Of a stretch of 64,000 nucleotides of DNA, positions 56,401 through 64,000 are shown in pieces; position 1 is the first letter of the stretch, and the number at the start of each line of letters is the position of its first letter. The notes under the pieces are model-generated. The model made no database searches and had not been told where the DNA came from. It worked only from the letters and a program-made list of their open reading frames with translations. This stretch comes from Cyrtodaria siliqua (taxonomy: Eukaryota > Mollusca > Bivalvia > Adapedonta > Hiatellidae). The stretch covers positions 1 through 64,000 of the forward strand of contig JAWPHD010010315.1 in assembly GCA_037043455.1 (NCBI GenBank). Reading direction: 5' to 3'. Made by a program: the position numbers and the translations under genes.

Positions 56401-56814
56401 CATGTTTAAATTAACTTAATTGTTGATGTGGATGTTGTCGACGTTAAAAATCGTTTAAAATGACGTTCTAACGGATGGCAGTCGTAACGTCAGAGATCTT
56501 GATAGCTTTTTAAAAACTCCTCAATAACCAATCAGCATTGAGTATCTTTTAAACCATGTTAGAATCCATGTTGATAACCTGCGTCAAAAGATTTTAATTA
56601 ACTGACGTCATTAACGTGCAGGCCGTCATTTACGAACGTTTACATTTCATTCCCGTTAAAATGGATGCACGGAAAAGGACGTTTGAATGTCGGACCAATT
56701 TTATCAAGTTCACTGCAAAAATGTGTCAACAAAGTGCGCGATGCGGGTACGGTTTTGCTTCATTACGTTCTTAGTACATTATGGACAACTAACGCGCACC
56801 GCCCTCTGTAGATA
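56401..56814. other. No gene recognised
   Basis: Contains TGACGTCA near 56603 but no long hairpin. AT-rich otherwise. Confidence 0.3.
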
Positions 56815-57250
56815 GATATAACATTCGAATAGGAAAAGTAGCATTCAAGGACGACAGTCAACCACAAACACACACAGAAACAAGGAACGACTTTAAAGGT
56901 GAATAAAAGGCAAAATAAGACATCACAAATACAAAAGGGTTGGAAATAGGGCTACCGCCTTGGAACGGTCAGTGGCAAAAAAGCCGCTGGGGGTTTAAAC
57001 CAAGTTCTAGGGTGCACCGAACCTCACTCTTACCCTAATGTCTTACGAACAAACGGGACAGTGTAAATAAAGATAGCCCAACCAGGTTATAATCTCTAAC
57101 AAACACAGCAGCAAGAATAGGCAATATAAGTGAAACACATAAATGATCGTGTGTATATAATATAAAAAAAAGTCTAGCAAGCCACAAAGTAAGTACTCAG
57201 TAACTTGGCAGAAGCCAGAGCAGAAAGAGAAGAATGAACATTTTCCTCTG
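56815..57250 (-). mobile_element. Family C retroelement 3' tail
   Basis: Well preserved tail on the minus strand, from 'aacattcgaataggaaaagtagcattcaagg' (3' tip) to 'cacaaagtaagtactcagtaacttggcagaagccagagcag'. The tail hairpin is CAGTGGC / GCCGCTG. No coding part. Confidence 0.7.
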
Positions 57251-57932
57251 TCTCAAACGGTATTTTGATTCATCCAGTACTTTCTGAGATTATTCCTTCC
57301 AAAGACTCACGGTCATGAACGATTTCTTTCATTTTCAATACTTTGGGAGGGCTTATCTAAGAAATATATATGCGGGAATCGAAATACCCATTTGCGGCGG
57401 AGAAAAATGTCCACGTTGTAGAGGTACATGCACTTTACTGAAAAAAAAGATTTTAATATAAAGAAAGCCATGAAGCAGAAACATAAATGAATCGAGCGCT
57501 TTGTTAATAATAACATTTACATAATCGATAAAGAAACTTATAAAATAGAAACATTATATGTTGCTACTTCTTTGAGTACTCAGTAGGTAAATAGTAAATA
57601 CATTGCAACTCTTCGCTTTCCATATCACTCCTGATAAATCTATACACATTCCAAAATAATTCTTCAAAAAATGCTTCAGTTTCATATGAAATGACTATAT
57701 GTATTAAAACTAAGCTACATGTCACCTTTCGGTTAATGATTGTTAATAAGCATGATAAGCATGTACAGTCTGGGAAGCACGATAAATCGGCTGTGTTTTG
57801 TTGTTAAATCGTAAATACTTTCAATAGGGACTCTAATGTTAGCAGTTGTACATATAATGCAAATAATGCGTATTTACGTCACAAAAATAGAAAGTATAAG
57901 AACGTTAAATCATCAAAATAAGTACTATTTAA
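57251..57932. other. No feature recognised
   Basis: AT-rich, no coding signal. Confidence 0.3.
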
Positions 57933-58104
57933 GAAATAATAAATAAGTACCTGTGTTTTATCGGTGAATAAAATACAGTTAGGAGTTCGGATGCGTAGTA
58001 ATTAAATCACGAGTGCGTTAGCACGAGTGATTTAATTTCTCGCATCCGAACGACTAACTGTATTTTATTCACCGATAAAATACAGGTCCGTATTTATTAT
58101 TTCG
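57933..58104 (+). repeat. Long hairpin P4 (~80 bp arms) with two G.A/G.A blocks
   Basis: Arms 57933-58014 and 58019-58104 pair almost throughout around a GTTA loop (CACGAGTGC-GTTA-GCACGAGTG). Mismatch blocks are CGAG facing CGAG next to the loop, and GGAG (57982-57985) facing CGAC (58051-58054), again a GA.GA pair. One bulge and one T.T occur between them. The outer part contains CTGTGTTTTAT / ATAAAATACAG mini-hairpins in both arms. Confidence 0.88.
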
Positions 58105-58974
58105 ATTCTAACACAACAATTACCCCATTATTTACGCTATTGTTGGGGCACTATATATATTATCTCGGAGGTCAAGGTAATCAGGCTGCTATGTTAACAG
58201 GCTCTTCCACTGGGCGCCCCCGTATGCAAAGTTCTGCGTTTCAATGCACTGGTTTTCACGTGACAAACAATTAAGTCATTGCTTACGTCATATAGCTTGC
58301 GCTGTATGACGTCAAACGTTCTCACCTTGTTCAAGATGCTTATTAATGTTATATGTACATGTGCATATGATGGGTTTATTTCGGGGGTGTGCACGGTTTG
58401 GGAGAATGGCAATTTTGTTGTAATTAGCATTTCATTAAAATTACTGTTCAGTTTGTCTTCGTGACGTATATTTACCAAGTTACGTCATGTAACGTGGCGC
58501 TTCCAACGGATGAAATATACGCGGGGAATTAATGTAACAGCTGTGTTTTATCGTAGAATAACATACAGCTGTCTCCCTTCTTTGTGTATATGGAAGACTG
58601 CGGAGGTCGTGTTAAAATAATGATTTATACGATCCATTATCATACTCTCTTTTATGTATTAATGCAGAATAAACTACATGTATATGTAACGTACAAATAA
58701 TGCAAGATGGGATTGCTTTAAACAAAGTGTATCAAACAAAGTGTATTTCATCGTATGTTCACATGATTTATTATTTAATAATTATAAATATCAAGTACAT
58801 GTATCTGGAAACAGGATTATAATTGTTTTTTATATGAATTTATCTCCTTAAATTGCAATAAGTATATTACACATTAATTGATAAAATCATTTATATAAAT
58901 TAGCGATGTACATAAGCCTACATGTTAATACAGTTAATTATCAGAGTCTTCATAAAAACAACTATTAAGTTGTA
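58105..58974. other. Flank of hairpin P4 with CRE-like sites
   Basis: TGACGTCA at 58307-58314 and TTACGTCA at 58283-58290, then a third CTGTGTTTTAT-type mini-hairpin at about 58541-58568 that may mark the far end of the P4-bearing element. The 94-codon minus frame across it has no recognisable domain. Confidence 0.4.
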
Positions 58975-59190
58975 ATTATTACTATACAAGTAAGTGTGAG
59001 TGTTGGTGCACCCTAGAAGCTGGTTTAAACCCCCAGCGGCATTTTTTGCCACTGACCGTTCCAAGGCTGTAGCCCTATTGTCAAAAGTTTTGTGTTTGTG
59101 ATGACTTATTTGGCCTTTTATTCATCTTTAAATTTGTTCTTTGTTTCTGTGTGTGTTTGTGGTTGATTTTTATATCTATATTTCTACATA
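58975..59190 (+). mobile_element. Family C retroelement 3' tail, fragment
   Basis: 'gtaagtgtgagtgttggtgcaccctagaagctg', CAGCGGC / GCCACTG, 'tgaccgttccaaggctgtagccctattgtcaaaagttttgtg', 'tctgtgtgtgtttgtggttga'. Plus orientation. Confidence 0.68.
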
Positions 59191-59261
59191 TACAACTATG
59201 TACAGTATAATTATGCAGCAAAGCACATATCTGATATTACGGTAAACATTTAATAAGAAGT

Positions 59262-59335
59262 AGATATAACAAATCGAACAAGGACGACAGTCAACCACAA
59301 ACAAAGAAGTCGAACACCGTTAGAACAATTAGAAA
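59262..59335 (-). mobile_element. Family C retroelement, 3' tip fragment
   Basis: 'tagatataacaaatcgaacaaggacgacagtcaaccacaaacaaagaa', then lost. Confidence 0.5.
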
Positions 59336-59894
59336 CCATCTATACTAAGAGACCAATTTGTAAGAAAATTGTCAGATCATTTCTGAATACGTGCCCACAA
59401 TTATAAAAACAACAGTATTTGGGGAGTTAAGTGAAACTATTAAAAATATCTGTATCCTTGTTGATGACAGTTGACTGTTTGGTGTACAAGTTATTATCTG
59501 CATTACTGTCCAACAAGATGTGGCTATTTATAAGAGTTCCTTTCATCTTATATTGCGTATTAATATACTCTACAAATTATGGAGACTTATCTGGATATTC
59601 ACAAATCACTTCAAAAAACAGTGCTAGATACTCTTTTGGACAAGACTGTTACTCTACATAGCTGAATAGCTTCAGAAACTCCGAGTCACTCTCTCCAGTT
59701 TCGGTAATTTGACAGTTATTTCCTCTGCTTGAAGGTAGAATCACAGGCTAAGTGCATATACATTAGAAACATAGATATTAACACAAGTTTCTATAGACAG
59801 CTCAATTACTGCAGATCCCCAGCTGGTTATAAATAAGATAAGCGTTTCAAAATGAAATATATACCCTTGTTTATACATTAAAATAATTGAAATG
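59336..59894. other. No gene supported
   Basis: Frames 59431-59661 (plus) and 59741-60016 (minus) are hydrophobic and AT-driven, without a domain. Confidence 0.3.
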
Positions 59895-60312
59895 GTAGAA
59901 AAAATCGAATAGTAAAAGTAGCAGTCAAGGACGATAGTCAACCACAAACAAACAAAGAAGCAAAGAACAACTATATATAAAGATGAATAAAAGGCAAGAT
60001 AAGACATCACAAACACACAAAGGTTGACAATAGGGCTACCACCTTAAACCGGGCAGTGGCAAGGAAGACCGCTGGGGATTTAAACCAGTTTCTAGTGTGC
60101 ACCAAATCTCACCCTTACCCTAGTTTCACCCCAATAAACGGGACAGTGTAAATAAAATTATCCCCGCCAGGTTATAATCTCTAACAAACAAAGCAGCATT
60201 AATAAGCAATATAAGTAAAACACAAACATGATGATGTATATATAATATAAAACATCAGAATCCAAGTATATATAATATAAAACATCAGAATCCAAGAAAG
60301 CCACAAAGTAAG
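59895..60312 (-). mobile_element. Family C retroelement 3' tail
   Basis: 'aatcgaatagtaaaagtagcagtcaaggacgatagtcaacc' to 'gaaagccacaaagtaagta'. Tail hairpin CAGTGGC / GACCGCTG weakened. Contains a short direct duplication ('aagtatatataatataaaacatcagaatcc'). Confidence 0.68.
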
Positions 60313-60673
60313 TAAATGTCTAAATAATGTTCAGAGCTATATTTACCTCGGAGAGACCGGTTATTGAACCATGAATTTAAAATAATATATCAATAATGTT
60401 ATATCAAACAATCATTTAAATTTAACAAAATCACAAAATACAATTTTTTATTTTAATTTTGAAATGAAATAATGATAACAAAATCGAAATTTTGATATCG
60501 CGTATCAAATTTGATGACATCCAATTTATATTATTTACTAAATCTGAAAATAATTGAAAATACTTTCACTGTGCCGGATAAAATTAATAAAGAAGCATAT
60601 ATTTTATATTTAAAACGAAATCTTTTTTGTCAAGTGTGTATGGCCCCCGGGCTGCCAAGCTTGCACAATCGTT

Positions 60674-60679
60674 TTTATT
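60674..60679 (-). terminator. Candidate polyadenylation signal of the CUB gene
   Basis: AATAAA on the minus strand, 45 bases beyond the stop codon at 60724-60726. Confidence 0.45.
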
Positions 60680-60723
60680 ATAGTTTATATCACACATATC
60701 ATACCTCTCGTTACTGATATGAA

Positions 60724-60853
60724 TCATTTATCTATGAAACACACTCTTGCTGTAAATCCATTGTGACCATGATCGGAATAGTCTGTTTGGAAACGTACCA
60801 ACAGTGAACTGCTCGATGTTTTGAAGGTCGATGTGTCGCCGCTAGCACAAACA
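60724..60853 (-). CDS. Last coding exon of a CUB-domain gene
   Basis: Minus strand, acceptor TTTACAG before 60853, stop TGA at 60726-60724. It supplies VCASGDTSTFKTSS, SLLVRFQTDYSDHG and NGFTARVCF, which is the second half of a CUB domain: the l-CG block, the 'l.v.F.sD.s' strand with calcium-site Asp, and the closing 'GF.A.v'. The exon begins with one base completing a codon. The upstream exon at 63116-63213 ends two bases into a codon, so they join as AG|T (Ser). CUB domains act in extracellular protein recognition. The protein ends five residues after the domain's final strand. The gene continues upstream beyond the window. Confidence 0.8.
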
Positions 60854-62139
60854 CTGTAAATGAAGTATAGTTATATTACACATGTTTAAAAACAAACATG
60901 CCTTCCTTATGTCACCGACTTACTGTATTTATCCAGATATAACTAACTATCACTAGTTATTGTGTTTTATAGCATGACTGTGTAACCTACCCAATTACTT
61001 GAAGTTAATATGAAAACCATACGATACTACCTTCATGAACAACTTAACGAGGTTCTACCTATATCTTTTTGTCCACAAATTGATATAAACTTTACTTAAT
61101 CATAAAATAATTTCACCCCATGTAATATGCGTTTAGCTGGGAAAAACAGGATTGAAAAGATCGGATTTTTGAAATTGTATTTGTAATTGTTTTAGACAAG
61201 CCGATTGCGCAGATTTTCAGATCTTATTCGTTTACAATCGGAACTGCCTCGTCGGATTGGCGAAGCGTTCCGATCGATTCGTTTTTTATCGGACCTGCCC
61301 CGAATAGTTCGTTTTCGCACTGCGCATGTCAGAGAAAATCGTAAAAACACGTAGTTCTCCGGCAGGAATAAACAGCATTTTATTCAAGATATTGTTTTGA
61401 TCATAATTAATAACTTACAGAACAGGAATACGAACCATGTTTCTTCTTATAATACTCATGAAATAGCTTTGTATACATATAAATTCAGTAATATTCAGTA
61501 TTTAATATTTTACATTAAAAATCGCTTATATATAGGTAGTGCCTCTTTAATGAAGCCGTGTCTGCGACGTTTCTCTTTTGTTGGTGTTTGTTGGTTCCAA
61601 CTGATTTTTTTTCAATAGATATTATTTTCATACCCTTGTCAAAAGCGTCTTCCTTATATCAATTATAGAGATATGGCCAGGTCCAAACAATTGGATTATT
61701 TGGACTTTATAGTTTTAATCTCGCTATACACAAACATTCGTACATTTGATTATTTTATAGTAAAACATTGTAATTTAAAATAATTTCAATGCACGAATGT
61801 GTTAAAAATAAACTCCTGTTTACAAAATAACTCTGTTTTTCAAGTTCCCCCAAAATATAGAAATATGTAAACATCGAGTCTATATCGGCCAATCTAAAGC
61901 TTGATTTTCTTCAATGGCAGCTTTCTTCTTTAACAACAAATGAAACGGCATCCATCTGCAAGCTGAGATATTACATCATAAATAAAGACGAAATGAAAAC
62001 GATCGAGTAATCGAATAACTATTTTTTTGATATCTTGGATTAACTTTGATTCCATGTTGCAGGTGTCACCCATCCAAATTCATTACGAAATCGAGGTACA
62101 GATTTCCAGGTTTTCTACACAAAACTTCAAGATGTCTGT
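60854..62139 (-). other. Intron of the CUB gene, distal part
   Basis: AT-rich; CG-bearing stretch near 61245-61330 with repeated 'atcgga.ctgcc' but no exon signal. Confidence 0.35.
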
Positions 62140-62400
62140 AATAAAAGTAGCTATAAAATCGAACTTGAACAACAACAAAGATGAATAAAAGGCAAAATAT
62201 GACATCACAAACACAATAAAAATGTTCACAACAGGGTTACTTAGAACGGTCAGTGGCAAAACGGCCTCTGGGGATTTAAACCAGTTCTATGGTGCACGAA
62301 ACCTCACACTTACCCTATTTTCATCCCAATAAAACGATACAGTGTAAACAAAGAAGTCCCCGCCAAATTTTATCCTCACAAATATTACTAGATTACGAGG
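62140..62400 (-). mobile_element. Family C retroelement 3' tail, in the CUB intron
   Basis: 'gatgaataaaaggcaaaatatgacatcacaaacaca', CAGTGGC / GGCCTCTG, 'aaaccagttctatggtgcacgaaacctcacacttacccta', 'acagtgtaaacaaagaagtccccgcc'. Same strand as the gene. Confidence 0.65.
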
Positions 62401-62622
62401 GAAAATAAAACAAGCTTCGCAGATGATGAAAGTCACACTTTCTAATTGATTAAAAGCATAAAATAACAGATTTCCAAATGGAGAACCTGGTTATACAGAA
62501 GAATGTTTGTGGTACAGAGCGGATTTACGGTGACATTGCGTTTGGGTGCTGTGTTTTCTATAGGACCATTCTGTTCATGTTAATATTGCCAATGTTTGTC
62601 ATGGTCAGTTACTGTCTTACAG

Positions 62623-62716
62623 GTGCTACTGGAGAGGTAGCAACAATCAATGATCGTGGCTCTGGAGAACAATGGAGTGTTACAACAGGATTGGAAGCAG
62701 CTCTGCATTTCTGCAG
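62623..62716 (+). CDS. Candidate internal exon, product unknown
   Basis: A 94-base stretch with a strong acceptor (TTACTGTCTTACAG before 62623) and a strong donor (CTGCAG|GTGAGA at 62717). In one frame it reads ATGEVATINDRGSGEQ then WSVTTGLEAALHFC. It lies inside the CUB intron on the opposite strand, so it would be a nested gene or a stranded exon copy. I do not recognise the peptide, and no partner exon is visible. Confidence 0.25.
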
Positions 62717-63115
62717 GTGAGAAGGTTCTAGGCCCGTTCTGTATATGTTCATGTCAAGGTTAATGGAGGTTGGGCCTGGAATGTTATTTTTGTTAGCGTC
62801 ATATAACCATTTTACGACATAAAATCCAATTCAACTTAATCTTTCTTAAATTAACTACGCACTTCTTGGGAAGAGTTGTGCTTTTGTATGTTTGACCCTG
62901 TGCAACTAGTGTTAAACTCCACTTTCACTGAGTGTTTTATTTCATTTGATAGCTGTGCCGTAAATGTGTATCCAGGTAAAAAGAATGTTGTCCGTGTTAT
63001 CGTATACATTATTTTTATTTGGTATGTTGCGTTAGTGAACTATTGTAAGAATTATTTTCTCTGTAGCTGTGATTCATGTTATTGTACTGTTTAAGTAACG
63101 TTAGAAATGTAATAC
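62717..63115 (-). other. Intron of the CUB gene, proximal part
   Basis: Follows the donor of the 63116-63213 exon. The 72-codon plus frame at 62876 has no support. Confidence 0.35.
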
Positions 63116-63213
63116 CTGCCAAGAAGCACTCCTGTCTCCACTGTGGTACCTCCGTATACGTCTACACTATCATATTTGCATGTGCCTTCTAGACCCACGT
63201 TAGAAAAACTGAC
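63116..63213 (-). CDS. CUB-domain exon (first half of the domain)
   Basis: Minus strand, acceptor AAATAG before 63213, donor GTATTA after 63116, 98 bp. Frame: VSFSNVGLEGTCKYDSVDVY, GGTTVETGVLLG, ending in AG. It matches the CUB stretch 'F..f.le..C.yDsv.vydG.....llg', including the calcium-binding Asp in YDSV. Its phase fits the 60724-60853 exon exactly (AG|T), and the combined order LLG-S-VCASG matches the CUB 'llg..CG' turn. The upstream part of this CUB domain should lie on a preceding exon, not found before the window ends. Confidence 0.8.
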
Positions 63214-63755
63214 CTATTTAAAACAACAGTTGTTATAAGATTTAGCTTTATAAATACACACCTTATTGGACAAACAGTATGTGATCAGTATTACTGGATA
63301 AATAGTATGTGATCAGTATTACTGAAAATGGATTACAGAGTTCAGAGTAAAAGCAAAACTGGGGCATTTTCTAAAGGTTCTTGTATTGCCTTTGTGAATC
63401 ACATTGAAGCACACTGAATGGTATAGATAATTTGCTAAGTAATAGCACTGAAACCTCCTACGTATTTTACATAAGTTTTATAAGAAACAATAATTATACG
63501 TAATGTATACTAATCACATAGTAGGGACAATACAATTAATTGCTATGCTATCCGACCTTGTTTAAGATGATGAGCCAAATAAAACGTGTGTATGCACTTA
63601 AAACATCAATGCAAGTCTTTTGTAATTATCTGTGTTTTGTTTTCATTTTATTTTTAAAAATAATAAAGAAATATCAACACACTTCTTTTTATTTACTATC
63701 GCTAAATGATCAACTATTTACTTTGGCATTAATGTAAAAACACACAATATTATAC
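63214..63755 (-). other. Intron upstream of the CUB exon
   Basis: AT-rich; a short direct duplication ('aaacagtatgtgatcagtattactg', 63274 and 63298). No further CUB exon recognised. Confidence 0.35.
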
Positions 63756-63794
63756 ATTTAGTTATTCCTTAGATTATCTAAGGTATAACTAAAT
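63756..63794. repeat. 19 bp-stem hairpin
   Basis: ATTTAGTTATTCCTTAGAT (63756-63774) and ATCTAAGGTATAACTAAAT (63776-63794) pair with a single mismatch around one base. Confidence 0.85.
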
Positions 63795-63817
63795 ACAATT
63801 GTTTTAACAAATTGTTT

Positions 63818-64000
63818 TAACAAGAGGCCATAGAGAGCAAGTATCGCTCTACTTGCTACCCCCGGGGCGGGGCCAAATTTGACCCCAGGGTCACCCATTT
63901 GAACAATCTTGGTAGAGAATCCAAAAGCTGATAATAAATTAAAAATATTAAACTTTTATCTCTTGTAGTTTCAGAGAAGAAGATTTTTGAAGTTCTTCCC
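63818..64000 (+). repeat. Family E repeat, start (runs off the window)
   Basis: 'aacaagaggccatagagagc', a 'gcaagtatcgctctacttgc' hairpin, then 'ccccggggcggggccaaatttgaccccagggtcacc.atttgaacaa', 'ttggtagagaatccaaaagc' and 'ctcttgtagtttcagagaagaagat', as in the 1.9-3.5 kb repeat. Confidence 0.8.

Noticed and set aside
1..64000. CRISPR arrays, bacterial operons or prophage
   Set aside because: Tandem arrays here have no unique spacers of constant length, no cas genes, and the window has introns, SINEs and LINEs typical of an animal genome.

Overview
This window looks like nuclear DNA from a mollusc, most likely a bivalve. It is AT-rich, has very few coding exons, and is filled with dispersed repeats: tRNA-headed SINEs, non-LTR retroelement remnants, hairpin-rich short elements and minisatellites. 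Two multi-exon genes encode extracellular modules (PAN/apple, EGF, CUB). The bivalve assignment is inference from repeat types known from bivalve genomes; no search was run. There are no operons, rRNA genes or CRISPR arrays. Most long open frames are artefacts of repeats.

Layout. 0-5 kb: a degenerate tRNA-like sequence, a 1.2 kb hAT-like element with matched termini, and a composite repeat of ~150 bp units invaded by a family A hairpin element. 5.8-14 kb: minus-strand gene with a signal peptide + PAN exon (13.98-13.68 kb) and two tandemly duplicated calcium-binding EGF exons (6.5 and 5.9 kb). All junctions are phase 1. The large intron holds a 556 bp tandem duplication carrying long hairpins. 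14-27 kb: SINEs, hairpin elements and several VNTR arrays (23, 24, ~130, ~360 and ~120 bp units). 28-30 kb: 5' part of an LTR retrotransposon (LTR, proline-type primer site, broken gag) interrupted by a hairpin insertion. 31-34 kb: long-unit tandem repeats. 35.5-39.4 kb: minus-strand LINE relic with an SGNH-hydrolase ORF1, split by a family A insertion, and a decayed reverse transcriptase. 40-52 kb: family A/B elements, SINEs, a family B copy tandemly amplified in place, and a LINE endonuclease fragment. 52-54.5 kb: 3' half of an L1-like LINE, abutting the start of another RT gene on the opposite strand. 57-64 kb: family C retroelement tails, a further long hairpin, and the last two exons of a minus-strand CUB-domain gene (63.2-63.1 and 60.85-60.72 kb).

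Two observations stand out. First, six palindromes, mostly unrelated in sequence, carry 5'-CGAG-3' or a close variant facing itself inside otherwise complementary arms, so each would fold with tandem G.A mismatches at fixed places. Second, two diverged dispersed element families (A and B, more than a dozen copies) share a two-hairpin core in which stem bases change in compensating pairs. One B copy has amplified this core into a 13-unit satellite and its own end junction into an adjoining 30 bp minisatellite.
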